Assembly: GCF_000966285.1 (NCBI RefSeq)
Contig: NZ_KQ031391.1
Span: 2,318,640 to 2,382,639, forward strand
DNA length: 64,000 bases
Direction of reading: 5' to 3'
Origin: Pseudofrankia sp. DC12
GTDB lineage: Bacteria; Actinomycetota; Actinomycetes; Frankiales; Frankiaceae
The position numbers and the translations under genes were made by a program. How positions within the stretch are numbered: the first letter of the stretch is position 1; each line of letters starts with the position of its first letter. Below the pieces are notes generated by a model, which had not been told where the DNA came from, did no database searches, and saw nothing but the letters and a program-made list of their open reading frames with translations. Shown one piece after another: positions 46,904 through 55,710 of this stretch.

Positions 46904-48007
46904 CTACCAGGCCGCTCGGGACGCGAGGCCCAACGCGTAGTCCGTCCAGAAGACGCCGGCTGCCGGGCCGCCGTTGCAGGTCCCGTCGGACTCGCCCGGC
47001 ATCTTGACCCACAACAGCGCGTCCACGGCCGCGCTGCCGGTGGCGGTCGTCGGCCGGGTGCCGAGTGCGCGGCCGACTGGGTTGCACAGCGGACCGGCCG
47101 CCGGTTTGCCAGCACCATTGCGGCTGGTGTCGATGACGAAGTGGGCGCCGGTCCCGAGGCGGGCGGCGATGGCCTCGCCGTAGGAGATCACCGCCGGCGT
47201 CTCCGTGAACAGAGAGGTGTTCAGCGCGAATCCGCGGACGGCCTCCACTCCGGCCTGCCGCAGCCGGGACGCCGCCTCGACCGAGCTCAGCCCGGCCCGG
47301 TTCGAGATGTCCAGGTACACAGCGGCACCCGCGCTGGTGAGCGTCGTAGCCGCCTCGCGCATCAGGGTGTAGGTGAGGCTCGCATCGGCCGGCTGAAGGC
47401 AGTCCAGATAGCCGAGGACACCGGGTTCCAGTACCACGGCGGCAGGACCCGGCTTGAGGCCGGCGGCGATCTGACCGATCCAGGCACGGTAGTCGGCGGC
47501 CGATCCGGGGCCGCTTGCCGGGTAGCCACGGCAGTCATGGGCCGGCAGGCGGTAGATGGCCAGCACCGGAGTCGCGCTGGCGAAGCGGGCGCCACCGACG
47601 ATGCCCGTCACGTTCGCCCTGACCTTGTTGGCCGGGTTCCAGGCGCCCAGCCAGATCGCGGTGGGCGTGTTGGCGATCTTGTCGAGGAGCGCGGCGTCAG
47701 CGGGACGAGCGGCCCGGATGGCGTCGGCCGCGTGGTCGACCTGGGTCCCTTCGACCTTGTAGAAGGGGCGACCCGCCAGCGGGTTCCCTCCGCTCGCCAC
47801 CGCACTGGCGGCGAGCGGGGCGATGACATCGGACGGCGGCGTGGGCTGTGTGGTCCCCACCACGTTCTCTTCGGCGCCGTTCTGACCGCATCCCGCGAGA
47901 ACGGCGGCCGCGAGCAGCACGACGCCGGCCAGCGAGTGGACGCCGCGGAATGCGAAGCTCCCGGATCGCGCCGTGGCCGCGCCAGCCGTTCGGGGAAACA
48001 GCCTCAC
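46904..48007 (-). CDS. GH6-family lipoprotein with altered catalytic acid (EPG)
   Basis: 367 aa. Lipobox LAGC (Cys40), a Thr/Pro-rich spacer, then a glycoside hydrolase family 6 domain (about 75-367). GH6 enzymes are endoglucanases or cellobiohydrolases. The HDCRGY (D158), YLD and WVKMPGESDGTCNGG motifs are retained. The general-acid motif VLEPD is changed to VLEPG (G196), read directly as GAA CCC GGT on the coding strand. It may be a catalytically weak or glycan-binding member. The start is the GTG at 48007 with GGAGG just upstream. It is divergent from the cslA operon. Confidence 0.87.
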   Translation of the reverse strand: MRLFPRTAGAATARSGSFAFRGVHSLAGVVLLAAAVLAGCGQNGAEENVVGTTQPTPPSDVIAPLAASAVASGGNPLAGRPFYKVEGTQVDHAADAIRAARPADAALLDKIANTPTAIWLGAWNPANKVRANVTGIVGGARFASATPVLAIYRLPAHDCRGYPASGPGSAADYRAWIGQIAAGLKPGPAAVVLEPGVLGYLDCLQPADASLTYTLMREAATTLTSAGAAVYLDISNRAGLSSVEAASRLRQAGVEAVRGFALNTSLFTETPAVISYGEAIAARLGTGAHFVIDTSRNGAGKPAAGPLCNPVGRALGTRPTTATGSAAVDALLWVKMPGESDGTCNGGPAAGVFWTDYALGLASRAAW

Positions 48008-48463
48008 AGGACCTCCACAGGAAACCGGATTCGGCCGAGCGTTGGTCAACTCATCCGCAGCCTGAATGCTAGACGCCGTTGTACAGATGAGTCCGGTCGG
48101 GCTCATCGGCATGATTCATGGCGGCGCGGGCCTCCGGCGCATGACGGCCGCTCGGGTATCTCCAGCCTTCCGCCATGAGCAGCCCCTGGCGGCGCCGTAC
48201 CGGCGACCTGCGACTTCTCGACCATCTCGACAGTTACGTGAGGGCATGTCTCACCCACTATCTGTCGTCATACGATCACACATCGGTCGAGCAATCGAAC
48301 GCCGCGAGCGTCCCCAGACAGTTACGTGAGAGGTGGGAAAACGGGGGCGGACGCCCCGCCTTATGGGCCAAAGAATCAGCAGATAATGTCTCGCCGGGAG
48401 CAGTGGGTACCCCGCCTGGCGCATCGCTGGGCCCGGTGACAGGCGGACGCCGGAAAGGATCTC
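48008..48463. promoter_or_regulatory. Divergent intergenic region with 14-bp direct repeats upstream of csl operon
   Basis: 456 bases with no convincing gene. GACAGTTACGTGAG occurs exactly at 48229-48242 and 48317-48330, 88 bases apart. Both precede the small membrane protein gene and cslA. A shorter match (TTACGTGAGGG) occurs near 24473, over the start of GH26-like paralogue B. The sites are candidates for a shared regulator; no promoter elements can be assigned. Confidence 0.45.
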
Positions 48464-49063
48464 GTGTCTATCGACAGGTCGGACGTTCCAGAGGCTGGGG
48501 ACAAGCCAGAGCCCCCAGCGGCTCTTGCCACGCCGCCACGGGGTGTCGGGCAGTGGCGACAGGGCGACCTGTCGAGGTACATCAGCCCCGCGGTCTGGAT
48601 CTGCGTGCTCGCGGCCGCGGTCGCGGTTCTCGGCTCCTTCCGGCACTGGTCGCGAGCAGCCCTCGCCGATCGTGGATCGGATCTTCTGGTCGTGACCGCG
48701 TCCGGATGGGACCTGGCCCCCAGCGGCCAGCTCGTGTTCGCGCTCGCGTTGCTGGTCATGCTCGTCTGCCTGCTGGCGCCGCACACCGGCCGGCTGCGGT
48801 GGGCCTGGCTCGTGCCGCCAGTGGCGGGCGCCGCGATCATCGTGCTCGCGGCGACCCGGATCGGTGCCGGCGAGCCGGCCGCCCACAAGCTGACCCGGCT
48901 GCGGATCGGGACGTTCCAGACCGACCATCCCGTGGTGGCCACGAGTACCGGTCACGGGCTGTGGCTCACCATCGCCGCCGGGTTACTCGTCGCGGCTGCT
49001 GGAACGGTCGTCGCGGTACTCCAGCGGAGCGCGCCGCCGGCCGTGACGGCGAAGCAACGGTGA
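48464..49063 (+). CDS. Four-helix membrane protein of unknown function
   Basis: 199 aa, no family recognised. A 40-residue Pro/Asp-rich N-terminus is followed by membrane helices at about 41-59, 88-105, 112-131 and 165-186. The GTG at 48464 follows GGAAAGGATCTC, a usable ribosome site. It lies 145 bases upstream of cslA on the same strand. It may be an accessory of the glycan synthase, in the position where other synthases have small membrane subunits. This is inference from position only. Confidence 0.6.
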   Translation: MSIDRSDVPEAGDKPEPPAALATPPRGVGQWRQGDLSRYISPAVWICVLAAAVAVLGSFRHWSRAALADRGSDLLVVTASGWDLAPSGQLVFALALLVMLVCLLAPHTGRLRWAWLVPPVAGAAIIVLAATRIGAGEPAAHKLTRLRIGTFQTDHPVVATSTGHGLWLTIAAGLLVAAAGTVVAVLQRSAPPAVTAKQR

Positions 49064-49208
49064 GTGCATCCGACTCGGGAGCCAGGCTTCAAGCGACTGA
49101 CGACACGACGGTTCACGGCGTGTCGGTGACGCCGGTGAACGTCGGCCCGCGGGCGACCGCGAAGACGTCGCGTGGCTATCGAAAATCTTCAGAAGACTTG
49201 GGACTGCG

Positions 49209-51434
49209 GTGACATACGACTACGCCACCTTCTCGACGCTCGCCGGGACGCCGACCCTGGCTCGCGGCGGGTCTGACTACCGGGTCGCCTACCGGCGCGT
49301 GATGGTGGGCCGCGAGCTGCGTCAGGTCCTGCCACTGCTCGTCGTGACCCTGGGCCTGTCGTCATTGTTCTTCGTCTGGCTGATCCAGCCTCAGCACTAC
49401 CCTGACGGTCGCTATCTCCCGACCGGCGTCCGCGTCGGCAACGCCATCATGTTCTGGTTGATCGTGGTGACCGAGGGTATTCGCCTGCTGAATTCGATCA
49501 CCCTGTGCTGGTCATCCGTCATCATGCGTAACCCGATACCGGTCCTGCCGATGCCCGGCCTGCGGGTCGCCTTCACGACCACGATTGTGCCGTCGAAGGA
49601 GCCGCTGGACGTCGTCCGCGACACGCTGATCGCCGCCCGCAACATCCAGTATGAGCGACCGATCGACGTATGGCTGCTGGACGAGGGTGACGACCCAGCC
49701 GTGCGGGCCATGTGCGAGGAGATCGGGGTACGGCATTTCAGCCGCAAGGGCGTTGCCGAATGGAACACCTCGGCGGGCCCGTTCCGGGCCAAGACCAAAC
49801 ACGGCAACCACAACTCATGGCTCGCCGCACACGGTGACGACTACGACGTGGTGCTCTCCGTCGACCCCGACCATATACCGCTACCAAACTTCGCGGACCG
49901 GATGCTCGGCTACTTCCGCGACCGGAACGTCGCCTTTGTGGTCGGCCCGCAGGTCTACGGGAACTTCCGGCACTATCTGACCCGGGGCGCGGAAGCGCAG
50001 AACTACATGTTCCACTCCGTGATACAGCGGGCGGCGAACCGGTTCGCCTCAGGCATGTTCGTCGGCACCAACCACGCCTACCGCGTCGCCACCTGGCGCC
50101 AGATCGGCGGCTTCCAGGACTCGATCACGGAAGATCTCGCGACCTCGCTCGCCGTACACAGCGCACGCAACCCGGACACCAACCACCGCTGGACCTCCGT
50201 GTACACGCCGGACGTCGTCGCGGTCGGCGAGGGCCCGGCGAGCTGGACCGATTTCTTCAACCAGCAGCTGCGTTGGGCCAGGGGTTCCAACGAGGTCATG
50301 GTCACAGACGCGCCGCGCCGGCTCAAGGCGCTCGACTGGGGGCCGCGGCTGCATTACCTGACGCTGATGCTGCACTATCCGACGATCGCCATCACCTGGA
50401 TACTCGGCATGGCGCTGACAATCTTCTACATGGCGCTTGGGTCGACCGGCGTCGTGGTCCACGTGTCGGCCTGGCTGGCGCTCTACATCGACGTGTTCCT
50501 GGCCCGCCTCCTGCTCTATTTCTGGCTGCGGCGCTTCAACATCAGCCCGCATGAGGAAAAGGGCAGCGCCGGGATGTCCGGCATCTTCGTCTCGGTGCTC
50601 TGCACGCCGTTCTACTCGAGCGCGCTGATCGGCGCGCTGCTGCGCCGCAAGCTCGGTTTCGTGGTGACCCCCAAGGGCCGCGCCGCAAGCCCGGACCATC
50701 TGCTCACCTTCCGAAAGCATCTGTTCTGGGCGGCGATCTCGGCCGGGTCGATCATCGCGGCCGCGAGCCTCGGGCATATTTACCCGGCGAACCTCGTCTG
50801 GGCGTCGCTGTCGCTGCTCACCTGCGTCATTCCCATCGCGCTGTGGCTGGTCGAGCCGGTTCTCGCCCCGCGCCGGGCCAAATCGCCGAACCCGCTCCCC
50901 TCCGCGCACATACCCAGACAACGGGTCGATCCCACACGGCCCACGGGGGCGCCGGCCGCGCCCGGCTTCGGTACCGGAACGACCGACGCGACCGGTCCGC
51001 TGATCGGGCCTCTTCCACAACCGCCGGCCTTGTTGCCGCGCACCGCTGGTCTGGGCGAGACCATCGAGGCCCCCGACGACACGGGGATCGCGCACGTCCC
51101 GGCAATAGCCGCGGCGGCCGACCGGCGCGCGGCCACCGGGCCTCAGCCCGTCATCGCCCGTGGGAGTGACCTGGTGGACGCGGGCGTGCCAGCCGGCGTC
51201 CGTCCCATCGGCGTCACGGCCCAGGACGAGCGCAGCCCGACAGGCGACACCGCCGTGACAGCGCGTCCGGGCGAAGCCCGGCCCGAGGACGCACTGCCCG
51301 CCCCCGAAGAGCCGGCCCTCCCAAGCCCCTCCACGACCGGGGGCCTGCCCATCTACACCGAGGACGTGACACTCGTCCTGCATCCGCGCCGCCGCAGGGT
51401 GTCCCTCGATGGCCAGTTGGAGGAGATCACCTGA
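49209..51434 (+). CDS. cslA: Cellulose synthase-like glycosyltransferase (CslA type)
   Basis: 741 aa processive GT2 synthase. Membrane helices near 41-58 and 78-98 precede a cytoplasmic GT-A domain with all processive-synthase motifs: D158 (LLDEGD), D219/D221 (SVDPDH), TED (307-309) and QQLRW (352-356). Four to six helices follow (to about 560), then a disordered tail of about 180 residues. Streptomyces CslA makes a beta-glucan-type polymer at hyphal tips and is paired with GlxA. Its stop TGA overlaps the glxA ATG (ATGA), so the pair is translationally coupled. No PilZ domain is seen. Confidence 0.9.
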   Translation: MTYDYATFSTLAGTPTLARGGSDYRVAYRRVMVGRELRQVLPLLVVTLGLSSLFFVWLIQPQHYPDGRYLPTGVRVGNAIMFWLIVVTEGIRLLNSITLCWSSVIMRNPIPVLPMPGLRVAFTTTIVPSKEPLDVVRDTLIAARNIQYERPIDVWLLDEGDDPAVRAMCEEIGVRHFSRKGVAEWNTSAGPFRAKTKHGNHNSWLAAHGDDYDVVLSVDPDHIPLPNFADRMLGYFRDRNVAFVVGPQVYGNFRHYLTRGAEAQNYMFHSVIQRAANRFASGMFVGTNHAYRVATWRQIGGFQDSITEDLATSLAVHSARNPDTNHRWTSVYTPDVVAVGEGPASWTDFFNQQLRWARGSNEVMVTDAPRRLKALDWGPRLHYLTLMLHYPTIAITWILGMALTIFYMALGSTGVVVHVSAWLALYIDVFLARLLLYFWLRRFNISPHEEKGSAGMSGIFVSVLCTPFYSSALIGALLRRKLGFVVTPKGRAASPDHLLTFRKHLFWAAISAGSIIAAASLGHIYPANLVWASLSLLTCVIPIALWLVEPVLAPRRAKSPNPLPSAHIPRQRVDPTRPTGAPAAPGFGTGTTDATGPLIGPLPQPPALLPRTAGLGETIEAPDDTGIAHVPAIAAAADRRAATGPQPVIARGSDLVDAGVPAGVRPIGVTAQDERSPTGDTAVTARPGEARPEDALPAPEEPALPSPSTTGGLPIYTEDVTLVLHPRRRRVSLDGQLEEIT

Positions 51435-53029
51435 TGGCGACGACGGAATGGTTGGGTGCGCCGCGCCGCCGACGCGTATTCCAGATTTGTTGCCTCGCCA
51501 TCATCCTGGTGGCCGGCAACGGGCCGTTCGTCCGCGGCTGGGCGACGGACGAGTACGACAGCTGGAAAGCACACCAGCCGCAGTACGAGCGCCAGTACGG
51601 CCGGTGGGACGTGGTCGCGGACTCGAAGTCGAGGACCGTCCACGCGGCGCTCCTGCACAGCGGCAAGGTCCTGCTGATGTCCGGATCGGGCAACAGCCAG
51701 GACAACTTCGACGCGAAGAAGTTCACGACGCTGTTGTGGGACCCGACGGCGAACACGTTCCAGAACGTCTACACACCGTGGGACGTCTTCTGCGCCGGAC
51801 ATGCGTTCCTGCCCGACGGGGAGCTGCTGATCGCCGGCGGGACGAAGAAGTACGAGGTCCTGGCGCAGGACTCGCCGGACGGCAAGAAGCACGAGTACCA
51901 GGGGCTGAAGGACTCGTACGTCTTCAATCCGGATACCGAGCGCTACGAGAAGGTCGGCTCCCTGAACTATGCGCGGTGGTATCCGACGCTTGTCACGCTG
52001 GCCAACGGCGCCGTGGTAGCGGTGTCCGGGCTGAACGAGGACGGCCAGATCGATCCGGGTAACACCGAGTCCTTCGACCAGGCCACCCAGACCTGGATCA
52101 CGCATCCGGACCTGGTTAAGGAGTTCCCGACCTACCCATCGCTGCTCCTCACCGCCGACGGCCGGTTGTTCTTCTCCGGCGCGAACGCCGGCTATGGGCC
52201 GGCAAGCCTCGCGGCCAGGCAGTCCGGCCTCTGGAACCTCACGAACAACGCATTCCAGCCGGTGCTGGGCCTGCCCCTGCCCGAACTCAACGAGACCGCT
52301 GGTACCGTGCTGCTGCCGCCGGCCCAGGAACAGAAAGTGATGTTCATCGGCGGCGGTGGCGTAGGGGACACCCAGACGTTGACCGCCAGGACGGCCATCG
52401 TCGACCTGAATTCATCCAACCCGGCCTGGCAGCGGGGCCCGGACCTGTCGGTCGCCAAGCGATACCCTGGCGCGGTGGTTCTGCCCGACGACACAGTGCT
52501 GGTCTCCGGCGGTTCTGCGGCGTACCGCGCCAAGGACTCCCTGACGGCGGAGATCTATCACCCCGACACCAACCAGTTCACGAGGGCCGCCGATCCGACC
52601 GTCGGCCGGGACTATCACTCCGAGTACCTTCTGCTACCTGACGGCCGGGTCGCGGTGTTCGGGTCGAACCCTCTCACCGACAACAACTTCTTCGAGACCC
52701 GCGTCGAGGTCTACTCACCCGCCTATCTCTTCCGCGGGGTCCGTCCCGTGATCCAGTCCGCGCCAGCGGCTGCCACCCGGGGCACGACGATCAACATCAC
52801 TTCTTCCCAGAAGGTGTCGAAGGTGCGCCTGATCCGGGCGGGCGCGTACACCCATGTCACCGACACCGAGCAGCGGTCGGTGGAGTTGCCGATCGTGCAG
52901 CAGGCGAATGGCGTCGTCACGGTGAGCGTGCCGGACAACGCCAACCTGCTCCCGCCGGACTACTACATGCTCTTCGTCGACAATGGCGACAACGTTCCAT
53001 CGGTGGCCAAGTGGGTGCAGGTCCACTGA
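51434..53029 (+). CDS. glxA: Galactose oxidase-like copper radical oxidase (GlxA type)
   Basis: 531 aa. A signal anchor (about 14-36) is followed by a seven-bladed kelch-type propeller and a C-terminal immunoglobulin-like (DUF1929) domain. Residues expected for the mononuclear copper site and Tyr-Cys cofactor are present: C120 (VFCAGHAF), Y155 (HEYQGL, tentative), Y394-H395 (RDYHSEYLLLPDG) and H474 (AYTHVTD). In S. lividans GlxA the crosslink is Cys121-Tyr157, a close positional match. It oxidises glycans or aldehydes made by CslA. It overlaps cslA by 1 base and the following GH6 gene by 19 bases. Confidence 0.88.
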   Translation: MATTEWLGAPRRRRVFQICCLAIILVAGNGPFVRGWATDEYDSWKAHQPQYERQYGRWDVVADSKSRTVHAALLHSGKVLLMSGSGNSQDNFDAKKFTTLLWDPTANTFQNVYTPWDVFCAGHAFLPDGELLIAGGTKKYEVLAQDSPDGKKHEYQGLKDSYVFNPDTERYEKVGSLNYARWYPTLVTLANGAVVAVSGLNEDGQIDPGNTESFDQATQTWITHPDLVKEFPTYPSLLLTADGRLFFSGANAGYGPASLAARQSGLWNLTNNAFQPVLGLPLPELNETAGTVLLPPAQEQKVMFIGGGGVGDTQTLTARTAIVDLNSSNPAWQRGPDLSVAKRYPGAVVLPDDTVLVSGGSAAYRAKDSLTAEIYHPDTNQFTRAADPTVGRDYHSEYLLLPDGRVAVFGSNPLTDNNFFETRVEVYSPAYLFRGVRPVIQSAPAAATRGTTINITSSQKVSKVRLIRAGAYTHVTDTEQRSVELPIVQQANGVVTVSVPDNANLLPPDYYMLFVDNGDNVPSVAKWVQVH

Positions 53030-54069
53030 TCCGCGGCCGCCGTCTCGCCACCGCGCTGCTGGGTCTCGTGCTCAGCGGCTGTGGCGGCGTGAGCGCGACC
53101 GAGGACGCGCAGACGCCGGCCAGCGCGGCTCCCGAGGCCCGGTGCACAACCGGTGCTTCGGGAACCCCGGCTGTCGGGTCGGGCGCCACCGGGACCGTCC
53201 CTCGGGAGCCGTTTCTGGTGGACACCGCCAGCCAGGCGGCACTGCAGGCCGCGGCCGACCCGGCGCACGCGGCCGAGATCGCCCTGTTGGTGCGGACGCC
53301 GACCGCTTTCCCAGTCGGGGACTGGCTGACCGACGTGACCGGGCAGGTCCGCCGTCGGGCCGCGGCGGCCGTGGCAACCGGGTCCACCGCCGTCTTCATG
53401 GTCTATGCCATCCCACACCGGGACATCGGGGCTGGCTTCTCCTCCGGTGGATTCCGGACAGCGGAGGCCTACCGGGCCTTCACCCGCCAGGTCGCGGCCG
53501 GTATTGGGACTGCCCGCGCGGTCGTGGTCCTCGAGCCGGACTCGCTCGCGCAGCTCGACCAGCTGACGGCTGCCCAGCAGGCAGAACGCTACGGGCTGCT
53601 GAATGACGCCGTCGATGTCTACGGCCGGCTACCGGGTACCAGCGTCTACCTGGACGGAGCGAACTGCGGCTGGACACAGGCGTCCGTCATCGCCGAACGC
53701 CTGAAAAATGCCGGCGTGGGCCGTGCCCGTGGTTTCGCGGTCAACGTCGCCAACTACTACCGGACAACGGACGAGGTCACGCGCGGCGACGTGATTTCCG
53801 CGCTCACCGGCGGAGCGCACTTCGTCGTGGACACCTCACGCAACGGCCGAGGCGCCGTCAGCGGCATCGTCAACGCCTGGTGCAACCCTCCCGGCCGGGG
53901 GCTCGGCCCGGCACCGACAACAGACACCGGCGATCCCCGCGCCGACGCCTTTCTTTGGATCAAGACGCCGGGAGCCAGCGACGGGACCTGCGGCCGAGGT
54001 GACCCCGCGGCCGGGCAGTGGTGGCAGGCCCAGGCCGAAGAACTCGTCCGCAACGCCGAGGGGCACTGA
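53011..54069 (+). CDS. GH6 glycoside hydrolase lipoprotein (CslZ-like)
   Basis: 352 aa. A short signal peptide with lipobox LSGC (Cys24) is followed by a GH6 domain with R137-D138 (IPHRDIG), the catalytic acid D177 (VLEPDSLAQLD), VYLDGANCGW and the C-terminal KTPGASDGTC. It would cut beta-1,4-glucan outside the membrane. The third gene of the Streptomyces cslA-glxA locus, cslZ, is also a GH6 enzyme, so this is the likely counterpart. The GTG at 53011 lies inside glxA, a 19-base overlap that indicates one operon. Confidence 0.88.
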   Translation: MGAGPLIRGRRLATALLGLVLSGCGGVSATEDAQTPASAAPEARCTTGASGTPAVGSGATGTVPREPFLVDTASQAALQAAADPAHAAEIALLVRTPTAFPVGDWLTDVTGQVRRRAAAAVATGSTAVFMVYAIPHRDIGAGFSSGGFRTAEAYRAFTRQVAAGIGTARAVVVLEPDSLAQLDQLTAAQQAERYGLLNDAVDVYGRLPGTSVYLDGANCGWTQASVIAERLKNAGVGRARGFAVNVANYYRTTDEVTRGDVISALTGGAHFVVDTSRNGRGAVSGIVNAWCNPPGRGLGPAPTTDTGDPRADAFLWIKTPGASDGTCGRGDPAAGQWWQAQAEELVRNAEGH

Positions 54070-54136
54070 CAGCCGCCGGGCCGGGGCTCCGGGCACAGCC
54101 GAACCGACCAGGCGGCCTTGGGGCGGGCGACGGCCC

Positions 54137-54167
54137 TGCCGGCCCCGCGAGGTCCGCGGGGCCGGCA
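54137..54167 (+). terminator. 13-bp perfect hairpin ending the csl operon
   Basis: TGCCGGCCCCGCG / CGCGGGGCCGGCA with a 5-base loop, 68 bases after the GH6 stop and before the next GH6 gene. It probably marks the end of the cslA-glxA-GH6 transcript. Confidence 0.6.
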
Positions 54168-54250
54168 CCCAGAAGCAGGCGGCGGCCGCTCTGGTAGTAG
54201 ACTGCCGTCACCCGCAATCGCGGTCGTTGAGTGGGCCGTCCGGAGGTCTG

Positions 54251-55516
54251 GTGCGCAAAGCTACGCACCCTCGGGAGGCTCGTGCCGCGAATACCGGCGG
54301 CCATCGCCGGCCCGCGCGCCGCGGCGTTCGTCCGTTCTGGTCGCCTTCGACATCGCGACTGTGTTTCGTGCTCGCGGTGGTGCTCGCGGTATTCGGAGGA
54401 TTCGTCCTCCAGAACCGGGTCCTCGCCGCCGGATCGACGGATACCGCGACGCTCGGTCCCGCGAGGTCGAATGCCACGCAGGTGCCCGGCGGAACGCTGG
54501 GTGCACTCATTGCCGCCACGCCGGCCGCGACCCAGTCGACCCAGTCGAGTCAGCCGACGGCCCAGGCGACACCGACCTCGGTTCCCACGACCGCGCCGGC
54601 GGCGGCCTCCCCGCGACCGGCTCCAGCCGTCCGAACGGATGACCCCTTCGGCGGCGCCACCTTCTACGTCGATCCGGAAAGCGACGCGGCAGCGGCTGTC
54701 CGCGCTCTACAGTCGTCGGCTCCGGCCGATGCCGCCACGTTGTCCCGGCTGGCGAACGGCTCGGCAGCCGCCTGGTTCGGGGATCACGACCCCGCCACGC
54801 TTCAGTCGAGGCTTTCGGCCTGGGTCGGCAAGCTACACGGGGCCGGCGCGCTGCCGGTCGTGGTCGCCTACGGCATACCGAACCGGGACTGCGGCGGCTA
54901 TTCGGCCGGCGGGCTGGCGAGCCCGGACGCGTACCGGGCGTGGATCTCCGCATACGCGGCCGGCATCGGCCGCGGACCGGTCGCGGTGATCCTGGAGCCG
55001 GATGCCCTGGCCCAGATCGACTGCCTGTCGTCGGCCGATGCCCAGACCCGCTACGCGCTGCTCCGCTACGCGGTGGACACGCTCACGTCAGCGGGCGCCA
55101 GTGTGTATATCGACGCTGGCAACGCGAAATGGCACAACGCCTCCGACATGGTGGCCCGGCTTCGGCAGGCGGGTGTCGACCGTGCCCGCGGGTTCGCGCT
55201 GAACGTGTCGAACTTCGATGACACCGCCGATGAGCTGGCCTACGGTGACGCCATCGCCGGGGGGCTCGGTGGCGGCACACACTTCGTGATCGACACGTCC
55301 CGCAACGGTCAGGGGCGAGCACCGGACGGTGCTTGGTGCAACCCGCCCGGACGAGGCCTGGGCGCCCGGCCGACGGCGGCCACCGGCGATGCCCGGGCGG
55401 ACGCGTTCCTGTGGATCAAAATCCCAGGCGAGTCAGACGGCACGTGCAACGGTGGACCGGGCGCGGGACAATGGTGGCTGGACTACGCATTGGGGCTCGC
55501 CCGTCGGTCGGTCTGA
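54251..55516 (+). CDS. GH6 glycoside hydrolase, membrane-anchored
   Basis: 421 aa. A basic N-terminus and one membrane helix (about 37-55) are followed by a Thr/Ser/Pro/Ala spacer (about 60-130) and a GH6 domain. R212-D213 (IPNRDCGGY), D251 (VILEPDALAQID), VYIDAGNAKWH and KIPGESDGTCNGG are all intact. GGAGG lies 4 bases before the GTG at 54251. It is a close paralogue of the genes at 46904-48007 and 53011-54069. A hairpin separates it from the csl operon, so it probably has its own promoter. Confidence 0.88.
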   Translation: MRKATHPREARAANTGGHRRPARRGVRPFWSPSTSRLCFVLAVVLAVFGGFVLQNRVLAAGSTDTATLGPARSNATQVPGGTLGALIAATPAATQSTQSSQPTAQATPTSVPTTAPAAASPRPAPAVRTDDPFGGATFYVDPESDAAAAVRALQSSAPADAATLSRLANGSAAAWFGDHDPATLQSRLSAWVGKLHGAGALPVVVAYGIPNRDCGGYSAGGLASPDAYRAWISAYAAGIGRGPVAVILEPDALAQIDCLSSADAQTRYALLRYAVDTLTSAGASVYIDAGNAKWHNASDMVARLRQAGVDRARGFALNVSNFDDTADELAYGDAIAGGLGGGTHFVIDTSRNGQGRAPDGAWCNPPGRGLGARPTAATGDARADAFLWIKIPGESDGTCNGGPGAGQWWLDYALGLARRSV

Positions 55517-55661
55517 ACGGCGCCACCGCGTGACCCGGCGATCAGCGTGCGCGCCCGAGCAGGGGCGCATCTCGCACGCCGCGCGCGACCCGTCGGATCC
55601 CTGTCGCCGCTCGCGCCGCGCGACAGGCTTCCCGGGACGGCTGCTCGGCAGAGCGCCACCG

Positions 55662-55700
55662 CGACCCGGCGCGCCGCTCGACTCAACGCGCGCCGGGTCG
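55662..55700. terminator. 12-bp hairpin at convergent junction
   Basis: CGACCCGGCGCG / CGCGCCGGGTCG, perfect stem with a 15-base loop. It lies between the convergent GH6 gene (ending 55516) and the nucleotidyltransferase gene (ending 55711). Confidence 0.5.
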
Positions 55701-55710
55701 ACGCCACGAC

